Shown here: piece after piece, positions 36,600 through 48,832 of the stretch | Position numbering within the stretch: the first letter of the stretch is position 1 | Layout: each line of letters starts with the position of its first letter | Assembly: GCA_949752745.1 (NCBI GenBank) | Contig: OX457026.1 | Location: 36,498,723 to 36,562,722, forward strand | Source of the DNA: Protula sp. h YS-2021 | Taxonomy: Eukaryota; Annelida; Polychaeta; Sabellida; Serpulidae | Direction: 5' to 3' | Length of the DNA: 64,000 nt | The notes under the pieces: model-generated | What the model was told of the DNA's origin: nothing | The model's database searches: none | Seen by the model: only the letters and a program-made list of their open reading frames with translations | Program-made: the position numbers and the translations under genes

Positions 36600-37600
36600 A
36601 AGATCTGACAATTGGAAATTGGAAGTTGGAATCAATGTAGACCTCATTAATTTAGATTTTGCTATCAAAAATTAAATTTTTAAAAATTTATTTTTGAGTT
36701 AAAAAATAATCTTATTATCAATAATTGTCAAATGCATTTATGATCTCAAAATAAATTTATCTTTTTAGATACAATAGTAATGCTTAACATCACTAATATT
36801 TTGTTGTTGTTTTTTTTTTTTTTTCTTTTTGATTTAAATCAATATGACAGTTATTTTTGATGCCAGAAATTGTTTTTTTTTATCTCAACAATTCATTTTT
36901 TACATCAAACATTCATTTTTCATATCAAAAATTAAATATTGCTATCTGTTATTATATTTTTGAAATTTATCTTGAGCTCAAAAAATAATCCTTGATATCA
37001 ATAAGTATTTAGAGGGGTCAAAAATGTTTACTGATATCAGAAATCATTTATTTCATTGAATTTTGGAGAATAAAAGTTAATTCTTGAAAGCAAAAATAAA
37101 ATATATGATCTCAGTTTTGAGCTCATAATTTATTTATTTTTGATTTATATCGAGAATTTATTTGAGACAACATTATTTCAGAATGAGACTTTTTTAACTT
37201 ATATTTTAAAATCTGCAAATGATATTTTGATCTCAAAATATCAGCCTATTTTTTATATTTAAAAATCTGTTAATGAAATAATGACTGACCCCTGTTTATA
37301 CAATCGTTTACTTTTTACTGCACAGAAGCACCTCATGAGCTCAAAAATTGTGTTGTTATTATTGATATCAATAATTTAAGTTTTCATCTCCAAAATTTTA
37401 CATGATTCTATCCCTCACTGAAGTTTTTTTTCAAGTTTGTAAAACTGATTTTCTGATCTTAACAATAAATTGTGTCATCTAAAATACTATTATTGACAGC
37501 AAAATATAAATTAATGAGATGTACATTGATTTAATGATATCTTCAATTATATTGTAATATAAAAATTAGCATTAACTATTAAAATGGCATTTCATAAAAC
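36600..37600. repeat. GATATC-rich dispersed element, copy 5
   Basis: An AT-rich tract of gatctcaaaa/gatatcaaaa motifs with the internal phrase aatgactgacccctgtttat ends near 37590 with ttaaaatggcatttcataaa, a diverged version of the AACGGCATTCCATA terminus. Non-coding. Confidence 0.65.
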
Positions 37601-38789
37601 TTAAAAAATATTATTTTCTGACAATTGAATGGACACTGTCAGACAAGCGTTATGGCGCTGAATGAGCATTACGGGATTAAATAGTCCACAGGTAGAAACC
37701 AGTTATATTGCAACCCTCGGGTGAACAAAACTGCAAAGCGAAGCTTTAAAAGAGCTTTGGAATTCTTAACGATTCTTAAAGACTGTAAAGATGTTAGATG
37801 TTGAACGAACCACACACTTTTAAGTTAAAAAGAATGTTTCTTGGCATATTGAACTATACCTCACATATTATATACTTTTTATCGATCTGACACGTCACTT
37901 TCGACTCCATTTACAAAAAAGGGATGCTGTACCATGTAACAGTTAGTTTGCTGACTATTTCACAGTCAGATTTATTTAACACCTCTCGACCAATCAGAAA
38001 TGAGCTTTTTATTTATAAATGCAACAATCGTATTTGTTGTTGCAAATTCTTATTGGCATTATCTGGTAGACACACTAAAGCAAAAGGGAAAAATCGCGTC
38101 ACTGCTTTTTCGAATTCCACTGCTTATTAAAACGGTGAAACCTATTATTGGGTCTGAAAATTGTGTTCAGTGTCCGAAATCAGGAGCTGTCAGAATTATC
38201 CAGGTTCTTATTACATAGAAACCAATGGGCGACTAGAAGGGCAAGTTCATACAAAACATTATTGCAAAGGGATGAATCGCATGCTTTCTACTGAGACCTA
38301 TTTAATTTCTTGGTTTTACAAACAAAAACATAGGTCTCCCCTTCCAAATCCATGGTTGGCAATACCTAGTTCCCGTATTTCTCTTTACAGAATTAAAAAA
38401 TAATAATTTTTCTTTGCCGTAAATATCATCAAAATTCATAACGAAAAATTCAAAGATTACAGAACACTATTCACAGGAGTTACTTCAAAATATTTAAATA
38501 AACGCTGATTTTGTAATTATATACAACAATTTTTACACCAGGGATAACGCTTCCACCCGCAAAAAAGTTCCTTGCACTTATCTCTTTACGTACGATGTGT
38601 CCAGCACCTTATTTAGCCTAACCCACTTTATGAGCCATGCACAATTCCTTAAATAAAACTGCACACAACACTACTCAACTGATAAATTGTTTACGTGAAG
38701 AAATAGGTGAACTGTACTTTTAATTAAAAAACTAAATCTTATTTGCTTTTAAAACCTGAGTGATATGCCTACGCTTTAATCCCCCCAGA
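37601..38789. other. Non-genic AT-rich DNA
   Basis: Only short frames without family resemblance are present. An exact function could not be assigned. Confidence 0.4.
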
Positions 38790-41035
38790 CGCTTGGCGGG
38801 GCTACTCCCATCCCGCATGCCTCACGGAGCTTTGCAAACACTGAGGAGACATCGAGGCGGTAAACCACCAGAGTAGCGGCGGTCAGACAAACACTGAATA
38901 GACACGGAGGTGGAGCTTGCAGTAAGCCGCCAGAGTAGCGCGTGTCAGTCCGAAGTCTGGTTGACCGCTAAGTCGTGCTTGGATTAAGTCGGACAGTACA
39001 TAAACAAGTACTGCTAGGCAACTCTTCACTAATACAAACAAGCCGTGGTCAAGCAAGCGCTTCCAGCAAATGCAAAAGCAAAACAAAAAAACAGCAAGTA
39101 AAACAAAAGACACAGCAAGCTGGATAAATTTATATAGAACGAAATAAAAAGCAAAAAGAAGACCAAAAAATGCAATGATAAGTAAAGCCGACACAGTGGA
39201 TAAATTCAAAGTTCAATTGCAATTAGTGCCTGGACTTGCTGAGATTAGTAAAAAGCTAGACGTGTGAGTGTTGATAGAGCTTTCGCTGTCCAATTGCACC
39301 TAAGAACACTATTTCACCGCCTGACTAAGATTTCTAATTGCAATTCGTTCTTAGCGGGGCCTCACGACCTGAAAACACAATGAATAAGGATAAAGTAGAA
39401 AGCTCAATTAAGGAACTACGCGAATGAGCTGCTTCGGGTCATCTCCTCCAATCAACTGTCGAGGCACGTCTCGGCGAAGAATTCGTATCCATAAGAGAGC
39501 GTTATGCGTGATCAAGGCTCTAAAACTCGCTCGGTCAAGAAAGAATGTTGCTGGCAACTGTCACCGATCTGAAACAAACAAAATAGGATAGTTCGAATCT
39601 ACGTTCCGGCCCGACGTCCGATATAATCCAGAAGTTTCCAGCCAACAAACCAAGACCACTCAGCGACGCAGCGCCGGCTACCCTTGATACCCTCCCCCAC
39701 CTCAACATCCAGACTATGACCGCCATGCTGGATTCTCTCGTGGAAAAGCCACAGATCGAGGATGACGACCCCTGGCTAACTTGGGAAACACCAGGTAATA
39801 CACGACCTTTATTTGTTCAAGATTTCTGTAAATCCTTCCTCGGAAGCCCGGGTACAAAGACAGTGTTATCTGCAAACGGAGAGGCCAGGGTGATCGTTAG
39901 AAGCGCAGCTAAACGTGTGAGGCTAGAGGACACCACGTGGCAGCAGTGGGTAAAAGGTCACGCCCGAGGCCAAACTCACTGGGGGGACGACGATACATAT
40001 CTCCTCGGTATCTGTTGCTTCTCATCCAGCTCCCAAGCCGTAAAGCAAATCCAGAGCAGAGGCCCCAGGAGATCCGAACCCGAGACCCAATTTTAATTTC
40101 TGCCGTGGCTGCAGACTACCAAACTGCCGTTTCGCACATTCCTGTCTGAAATGTTTTCAGAACCACCCCGAGGTTATGCATAGGGACTAGCGGTCTCTAG
40201 ACCGCTAACTGAGCGACTTGACGAATGGGAACGACAACTCGAAACGGATAAGGCGTTTATTCTTCACGGTTTACGTGATGGTTTCTATATCGTTAAAGTC
40301 AGTACAGACAACGCCCAGTGTTCCGAAGCCCAGAATATCCGCTCTACCGAGCTACAATATTGCAATGAAGTGGAGAACCAACTCAATAAATAAATTGCCT
40401 TAGGACGCCCCAAAGTAGTTCAAGATAAACCAGTCATTGTCTCCCCGATCTCCACCATTACCAAAGAAAACGGTGAAATCCGCTTACGTCCGCGGATATC
40501 GCTGCCAGCATGATCGGTAAGAACTTTTTATGGCAAAGCTAGATCTTAAGTCAGCTTACCGGCAGGTTCCGATCAGCGAATCCTCGCAGCGTCTTACTGG
40601 TTTAAAGTGGAAATTTAAAGGGGACAAACATCACACATACCTTGTGGAAACCAGGCTGCCTTTAGGATCATCGCTAAGCGTTGGTATTTTTCACCGAATT
40701 ACTCAGAGCGTTTGCCTCATGCTTCAGAGACAGGGGATCAAAGCAGCAATCTGTTATCTCGACGATTTTTTGTCACCACTGAGCCGTTCGACGACACCCT
40801 GAAGACTAATACGGCTCCCCAGATCGCTCGGCTTTGCAATCAGCTGGGAAAATGCATTTCCACTACGCGCAGAGTAACGTTTCCTGCAGTAACTATCGAC
40901 TCCACCGACTCCACTCTGCCGATTCCCACTAAAAAACAAAGCAAAGTACAGTGCCTCCTGGCCCATTATGCAAGTTCAGATAACAGACGCGTCACAAAAC
41001 GCAATCTACACAACACAATGTAACTAGAACTGCCG
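38790..41035 (+). pseudogene. Degenerate tyrosine-recombinase-type (DIRS/PAT/Ngaro-like) retroelement fragment
   Basis: A leader with a duplicated motif (ccagagtagcg at about 38870 and 38930) precedes a broken gag-like frame (from about 39379; longest piece 39716-40096). Then comes a pol frame: PLTERLDEWERQLETDKAF, LRDGFYIV, and the reverse transcriptase core KLDLKSAYRQVPIS (40533 on), LTGLKWKF, LPLGSSLSVGIFHRITQ and the active-site YLDD. A frameshift near 40770 separates it from VTIDSTDSTLPIPTKK. The YLDDF box and FHRITQ pattern fit YR elements better than Ty3/Gypsy. RNase H and recombinase regions are absent or unrecognisable. Confidence 0.7.
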
Positions 41036-42642
41036 AGGAATTCATTACGTAATACCATTCAGTGAGTCATGCTAAAAACACGGCAAGAGAAATGTAAGAG
41101 CCAAGTAGCATCGACCGACGGCTTGCACTATATGGTGCCTCTGTTTTGAATTCCAGTGCTTCAAGAATCGAGGCATGATCAATAATCTTTCTGGAAAACG
41201 TTGAAATCTCCAGCGTAGTAATAACAACATAATTTTACTCACGGTATGTCGTTAAGTAAAGAGCCTACAGGGAGGGTGGGGTGACGTGTAGGTTCAGCAG
41301 GAGAAAAAACATCACGCAAGAGTTTTACGTACTGATGTCATACGCCTTTATTAATTTTGCAATACGCGTCAAAAGTTGACAGAGTCGTTAGATTGACTAA
41401 ATAAATATATATGCAAAGTTTTAAGTTCTTACGATTTTCCATTCTCGAGATATTTTACACACCAGATCTTATTCAGAATATATCCATATTTTACGTAATG
41501 AAGTAATATGCCCTACAGGTTCTCTCTACTTGCAACAAAATTTGACAGAATTTTTCGGCCCTACCAAGCAACAAACCCATCAAGTTTGAACTTTCTACGA
41601 TGCTCAGCGACTTAGAAATTTTGCAAACAAGATTTGTATGTAATGACACTATACACTTTCCCTAATATTACAGTACGCACCATAAGTTGAAAGAACGGTT
41701 CGACCTGAGCAATGAATAAACAGATCGGATAATCAGCACACATTATGTTCACAACAGACTGACACACACACACGCACACACATACACACACACACGGAAC
41801 GTATAAATCCCTTGTCGGGGAGATACAATGAAAAAGGACTGAAATAGTTTGTCTGAATTAGGAGTTGTCAATACAGAACATGTTTCTCCGGAGGAAGGTG
41901 TTTTTGTATGTAACAATATTATTTTATTTCGTGTTATCAGTATCTATATTTCGTATTATTTATCTATTTCCTGTTGTTATTATCAGTATCAATGTTTCTC
42001 TACCAGTGCGTTACTTGGGAATAGCCTTTTTCATCTACATGGGCGTGGCCATCTTGATTACTTTAAGATATCTGCATTGTGTTCTTCTGGCAGCCATGTG
42101 TCATGTGACTGTTTCCTGCCAATGACAATCCATTGCTAGCATCTAATTTGCATTGAAACTGCGGCATATTTTTTAATTAAATCAACATAATTTGAATCCA
42201 TCAGAAATGCAAAATTGCGGCCAAAGCACCAAAATTAGGTATGCCGTGAAAAAAATTAAAGAATGCGACTCTGGCGCACTGGAGGCACTAGTGTTAAAAA
42301 TTTCGTAGAAAAATACAAAAAGTTTATATAAAATATATTTTGGTGAAACTTTTGGCGTACTTTTAAATTTCGCTAATTCGCCAAATTGGCGAAAACAAGA
42401 AATCAACGTCCTCCATACAACATTTCAAGCCAGTTTAACCAAATTTGCAGGAGAAGATCTTTCCGCCACATTGCAGAATTTACCCCCTAGGACCGTATTT
42501 CCATGCAATTGTCCTTCGAAACCCGAAAGAGCAGTAGCACTAAATCAAAGTTCAGTAATTCTTATAACGCGCTTTATATTTTAAAATCTATTATGATAGC
42601 CCAGACGGCCAAAGCCACAAGAAACCAAAGGCCACTTAGTTT
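41036..42642. other. Non-genic DNA between retroelement fragment and tandem-core element
   Basis: It contains two similar phrases (catacgcctttattaatttt near 41340 and cgcaccataagttgaaagaa near 41680) and the CA microsatellite. A hydrophobic frame at 41865-42125 has no downstream partner and is not called. Confidence 0.4.
41758..41800 (+). repeat. CA microsatellite
   Basis: An interrupted (AC)n run with single g/t changes. Confidence 0.8.
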
Positions 42643-44720
42643 AACAAGATTGTCCATGGACAATGCCCCAGCTCACGAATGTTGATGTCAAAATTTATGA
42701 TATATACAAATAACCTATCACCAAAATTTCAAGACAGTAAGGCTATGTACCTGGCGTCAGCCAAGATTTCAACACAACAATTGTTTATCCCCAGCATATC
42801 AGCCATTTTCTAATGAATCGCTAAATAAGTAATAGCCATGTGTTTCGATAACAAAAAAAGTAATAGCCAGGTGGAAATATATACTAGTACCTTCAATTAA
42901 AATTTTAGCACTTTTCCAGTTAAGTCCTAGGAGGAGAAACCTTTTCATAAAAATTAGTTTTTGGCTAATATTTCTTCCAGTTTCCGGTGAATTACGAAAA
43001 AAACAAGAGCCAGGTGGATACCAAAGCCTGACATCTTTAATCAAAAGGTCTTGAGATTAAGACCAAATACTTTGGTGAATCACCAAAAACGTCATAGCCA
43101 GATAGGTACTAATTTCTACTTCCGCTTCAAGACAGTCAAGATTCTACTGATATTTTTTAGTTTTCGCCAAAATTTTCGCCAATATTTGGCCCATTACCAA
43201 AATTTGTAACAGCCAAATAGGTAGTAAGGCCTGCTAACTTTCGGTAAAATTTCAAGACAGTAAAACTATTTTTCTGAAGACTGTCAAGATTTTACTAATT
43301 TTGGGGTCAATCACCATGTAATGAGCAACAGCTGGGTAGGCAGTAATGCTTGCTACCTTTACTTAAAATTTCAAGACAGTAAGTCTATTTTCGTGGAGTT
43401 AGTTAAGATTTTACTGATTTATTTTCTTTTTTTTTTGCCAAAGTTTTGGCCAATCACTAAAAAATGTAATAGCCAGGTAGAAAGTAACTCCTGCTAACTT
43501 CGCCTAAACTTTCAAGCCAGTTAGACTATTTTCCAGCAGTTTAAAATTTTACCTTTTTTTTTGGTTTTCACCAAAATTTTCGTCAATTTTTGGCAAATCA
43601 CCATAAAAGTGGTAGCCAGGTAAGATGTAATGCTTGCCACCTTCACGTATAACTTCAAGACAGACTATTTTCCAGCAGTTAGTTAAGATTTTATTGATTT
43701 TTTTTCTTTTTTTTTTTGCCAAAGTTTTCGCCAATCACCAAAAAATGTAATAGCCAGGTAGAAAGTAACTCCTGCTAACTTCGCCTAAACTTTCAAGCCG
43801 GTAAGACTATTTTCCAGCAGTTTAAAATTTTACCTTTTTTTTTTTTTGTTTTCACCAAAATTTTCGCCAATTTATGGCCAATCACCAAAAAAAGTGGTAG
43901 CCAGGTAAGATGTAATGCTTGCCACCTTCACGTATAACTTCAAGACAGACTATTTTCCAGCAGTTAGTTAAGATTTTACTGAATATTTTTTTCGCCAAAA
44001 CTTCAGCCAATTTTTCCCCAATCACCAAAAAAAAAGGAACAACTAAATAGGAAGTAAAAACGCTTACTATTTCCACTTAAAATTTCAAGACAGTAAGACT
44101 ATTTTCCTAGAAATAGTTAAAATTTTACGAAAAAATAGTTTTTCGCCAATTTTCGGCGTATCGCCAAAAAGGTAATAGTCAGGTAGGCTGTAACTCCTGC
44201 TAACTTCACCTAAAATTTCAGCACAGTAAGACTATTTTTCAGCAGTAAGTTAAGATTTTACTGAAAATTTCTTGGTTTTTCGCCAAAATATTAGCCAATT
44301 TTTGGCCAATCACCAAAAAAGTAAAAGCCAGGTTGGTAGTAATGATTGCTACCTCCGCTTAAAATATCAACACAGTAAGACTAGTTTCCAGGAGTTAGTT
44401 AGGATTTTACTCAAAAATGGCAATAGCCAGGTAGACACTTACGCACCCTAAATCCACCGAAATTTTAGAACGTTTCCGCCAAAGTCCTAGCAGGAGATAT
44501 ATTCTAAAAAAATTTAATTTTTGCCAATATATCCGCCAATTTTTGGCGAATTGCAAAAAGGTAATAGCCAGGTGGGTATTTATGTCCGCTACCATTAACC
44601 AAAATTTCAAGATATTCGGGCAAAAAACCTAAGAAGAGATACGATTTCAGCTTAAAAGCGTAAATACGAACATACTTTGTTTAACTACTGCTGTAGCCCC
44701 TGCTTTTGCATAAGGTAGGG
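42643..44720 (+). mobile_element. Tandem-core element, copy B
   Basis: The head taacaagattgtccatggac carries the palindrome tgtccatggaca. It is followed by about 14 units of roughly 140-150 bp containing atcaccaaaaaagtaatagc, caggtaggtag and ttcaagacagtaagactatt. The tail is gatttcagcttaaaagcgta. Two neighbouring blocks (about 43440-43720 and 43730-44010) are nearly identical, showing a recent 282-bp duplication. No coding sequence. Confidence 0.7.
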
Positions 44721-45151
44721 CTTTAAACTTTAGAAGCATAGGACTTAAAACGAGAAACGGATGTTTTCCTACTTTTCTGCAAAAATATTTAGCAATTTCG
44801 TATGTTATTTTGTTTCACCGGGTTTTAAGTGGCATTTATTTCCCGTAGAATTTCCGTTAAAATGACGAAAAAAGCGCCAAATATGGCTTTTATAATCATT
44901 ATTTCACCGATTGCTAAACCTGCCTAATTAATATTTTGCTGTATAATCGAGACGTTTTTGTCACTGAGATTATGAAGAATAGTGTGGAGAGTCTTTGCTC
45001 ATTTAGCCGAAAATTTAGCGCAGTGCGAGAAAAGAAGTTAAAATTCTATACAGGGTGCTTAAATTCTTATGTCTAAGCGATGTAACTGAATTTCGCATTT
45101 CAGTCGCCGAGACAAAGTTACACTTTAAAGTAAAAAAAAAAAATAGATTTT

Positions 45152-45200
45152 AACAAGAATGTCCGTGTGCCCAGCCGTGAAAGTGAAGACATTACAAGGG
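45152..45200 (+). repeat. Solo head of the AACAAGA(A/T)TGTCC element family
   Basis: The sequence taacaagaatgtccgtgtgc matches the 5' head of the tandem-core elements but no core array follows. It may be a truncated insertion. Confidence 0.4.
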
Positions 45201-48106
45201 TGAAAGGAAAAAGCTGCCAACTTTGACAAAATTTAGATTAGATAGAAGACCTCATGGGCAATGTTGTCATCAAAAGCAAGTCATTAGCTGTTTTCTGCGA
45301 ATTCATTTAGTATAAATTACACAAGGAAATGTTTTGATTTTTTATTCAACATTAGTGCAAATGAATTCCTTTGAGGATCCGGTGAAAAAGGAGCACGCAC
45401 AAAATTGTGGAATCAAAGGTTAAACAGTTTTGCTGAAAGGTCGCAAAAGATCGGTCTAGCTTTTCTTTTTCTTTTCTTTTTTTGTCTTTACATTCGGAGC
45501 TCTATATCTGATATGCGTCGTCTATGGCTACAGAGAACAGTAACACGTTTCGTATTTGGGGAGCTACATCGAGCGGTTCTCGTCTAAAATTCGTATAGAA
45601 ATTCTAACAAACCCTTGTAAAATTCTACACCGAAATACTACTGTAGAAAACAGGCCCAGGCCAGATTAACAGCACTGTGGCATACCTTGTTCAGTGGTGT
45701 CCAATCAGCGACAAGAAACATGCTTTAGGATTTGAAATGGGGTGTAACAGGGGAACAGACCGCAGCCATATATCAGGTTCCACTGTCATGTAAGATACTA
45801 ATCCTCTTTGCCACGCCGAATTTATTCTCATGAATCATGAAATAATCCCCCTCTCCACCCCCCACCCTCCGGCCCAAACCCTCTTGCCCAAAAAAAGAAA
45901 GGGTGGCATCACGACTGTGCTGCTGATACAAGAGCAAGGCCTTCACGCGTGAAATATGTCAAACCCACAATTAGCTAAATTTCTACTATTATTAAATCGG
46001 CAGGAAGCGGAATGAGCGCCGCACTTCGGCCAAGGAAGATAATGGAATGCCGGGGGTTCTTAAGTGAACCCTTGCAGTTTGAAAATCCCTTCCTTAAAAA
46101 GACGTGGACACTTAGCAGGGCTATCAGTGACCACTTACCCCCCATAATGAAGCTACACAATACGAGGGGTTATACATAACAACTTCTTTCTTTTTTTTAT
46201 TTGAATTCTTTAGTCATAAAATTCCAAATGAGTCATAAATGGCAAAATGACATTTGTCCAAATAGAGCCCCATTCTTCAGGGTTCACTCACTGACAATAA
46301 CAACACATGTTTTCAATCGTTTATACCTATGTAGAAAAAACTTAATGAAATTCTATTACCTATCTGTTAAGAAATCAGTGCTCTTAAAAGAGGCTTGATA
46401 AGACCATTAAAAGTCCACAAACTAGTCGAAAAGGGAAGAAATATCATAAAACAGGGAAAAAATCATAGCAATTGAAAATGAGACGCAGTCAATGCCAACT
46501 TTATTGGACTGAAAGTCAATGAGTCAAATCGAAATCTCCTATTTTAGATGTAAAAACATTTTACATAAAGCGAACTTTGAACTGTACACTCCGAGAGAAA
46601 AAGGAGCATTTATTTTCTTCGCGGCACTGTTTTATCACACGCTGCATCCATGTTACAAGAAATACCGAATGAAACATCTGTCATGTTGTGATAAAGGCTA
46701 AAAATGGTAAAATTACATATAATGTATTACATATGTTGCAGTGAATATATTAGATCTGTGGCTTGTCAGTGAATGTGTCGAATTAGGAGTTCTTATGGCA
46801 GAAAATAGTGTTTGTAATAATAATCAACAATGGCAATTTCAAAGTTTAATTGGAATGTGTCATTTAACTAGAAATATACGTCATACAGCATCCCAAGTAC
46901 GTAACAACCTCACATATCAGTTGCTCAGTTAATCTTAGAACAACAGTTGATTTAGACTATTTTTATAATGTTTTTGAGAAAAAAATGTAAAATTTAGCAA
47001 AGTTATCAAACTTCAAACCATAAGACTATAACAATCTCAGACCACTGTTTAACGGGTTTTATGAAGTGAAAACAACATGATTCATAAATCATTTGACAAA
47101 TTCACTGAAAATTTCAGTGGCGTTGGTGAAGCCAATGGTTTGGCCAGTAACTTCATGTGTATGCATTATTTGGTATGAGTAGCACAATAATTCAAGCTAT
47201 ACGATCACTGTAGAATTGACTTTATTATAAAACACAGCAAATGTACAGTACATGATTAAAATCTCCTAAAATTTTTGAATGAAGATTTTTTCTACATCAA
47301 AACTAAAAAAAAAAAAATCACAGTATAAATGTATGAAAGTGTGCGATAGGACAGGAGTGAAGCGTACACCACACTGAAAACCCTGGTCATGCCACATCTG
47401 GCACCACGTGACTTGAACATTTAAAAAAAAAAAACTTCTTACAATTCTGCGCGTTTCAATTCGAAGTTTTTTTTTCGGAGTCGTTTTTTTTTTTGTTTGG
47501 TCATTCCCTTACTCAGCACAGAGGGGCAATAAACTGCTTTATTCACAAAAGTGCTTGGGACTTATCACATATAGCTTCGTTTGGCAATAATAGTTTACCA
47601 TAATCCACGTATCCACATAGTTTCTATAACAAAACTTGCCTGGAACTCGTGTTATGTATTAGTTGTGACCAATTACTGCTCCATTCCCTAAACACTTTGC
47701 ACAAGGTAACGATCGTATCACTCAACCCTCGGCATTGTGGCCACACGCACAGTTACCACAGATTTAAGATGTTTTGCCAAGAATTTACCCTTACTAGCTT
47801 GTTTCAAGGTTTGCCAAGTTGGATGTATTTTTTATTATTATTATTTATTATTATTATTCCTTCCACGGTATCGTATATTTATTTGTTTCCAATATTTTTT
47901 TAAAATACACATTGAAACAAAATGTCGAAAGCCACCGAAAAAACATAACAGTTAAAATCTTTTCTAAAATATCGCGTCAATTTCCGGTTAAAAGAATACT
48001 TTTACTTTTATTTTAAACACAAAAGAATCACTTTTTAGACAGCACTGTGTAGATCAAGCAACAACATACAAGTACGTCAGCGCGGACGCCTCCTCGTACC
48101 GTGCAT
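45201..48106. other. Non-genic DNA
   Basis: No exon, RNA gene or structured repeat was supported; homopolymer T/A runs occur near 47290-47500. Confidence 0.4.
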
Positions 48107-48240
48107 GTCGGCAATCCGGATCTGTCGGCAACCCGGATCTGTCGGCAATCTGGATCTGTCGGCAACCCGGATCTGTCGGCAAACCGGATCTGTCCGCAAT
48201 CCGGATCTGTCGGCAATCCGGATCTGTCGGCAACCCGGAG
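48107..48240 (+). repeat. 18-bp minisatellite, eight units
   Basis: Eight in-register units of gtcggcaayccggatct plus one base, spaced exactly 18 bp. The period is a multiple of three, so frames on both strands stay open; no gene is inferred. Confidence 0.9.
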
Positions 48241-48832
48241 TAGACTGCAGTGACGTAACAAGCGCCGGCTGCTTTGTATCCACGGCGCAGGCTATGGTCA
48301 GTTACAAGTCGCCTATTGTCCCCCCTCCCCGATGGCATGCGAGAAAGACCTCCCAGCTTTCCGGTCGCCGATAACAACCAGAGTCGTCCGGAACCAAAGC
48401 CGAGAAAATAATTACTCTAAACAAAATAGTTTACAAAATCCGTTGAAGTTATTACACATATTTGCATTTTACACTAACATGTACAACGATTAAATGCGCC
48501 GTTAATACCGTTAAAGCATGAACACTCACTTACAAAGTGACCACTTGTTTACAACTTGTTCAGTTACGTAAATCTTTACAAATATCAAGGTTATGACGTA
48601 CTCTAACTGTGCCGCCGTTTAGCATCTGAACACCACACAAGGCTTGATACTAAAATGTACAACATCTTAACTTAGCATGGGAGTGTTACCCACACAAAAA
48701 GCAGCACTGCCACTAAAATTTACAGACTTATATACGATAATAAAATTGCATAAATGAGCTGTTTTCATACACAAAAGCAATACCATATGCGTGGAAACTG
48801 TAACATCTACATATACACAGGCTAAATGAGTA

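Noticed and set aside
38883..39209. Long hydrophobic 108-residue frame on the minus strand, resembling a multi-pass membrane protein
   Set aside because: It is antisense to the A-rich leader of the retroelement fragment; T-rich complement sequence gives Phe/Leu/Val runs by composition alone, and no start context or partner exon is present.
41865..42125. Frame beginning MFLRRKVFLYVTILFYF after an upstream Met, like a Golgi signal anchor
   Set aside because: There is no plausible catalytic exon downstream before the tandem-core element, and the remainder stays uniformly hydrophobic.
48028..48377. Overlapping frames on both strands at 48.0-48.4 kb with ADRSGLPTDPD repeats
   Set aside because: They are produced by the 18-bp minisatellite, whose period keeps all frames open.
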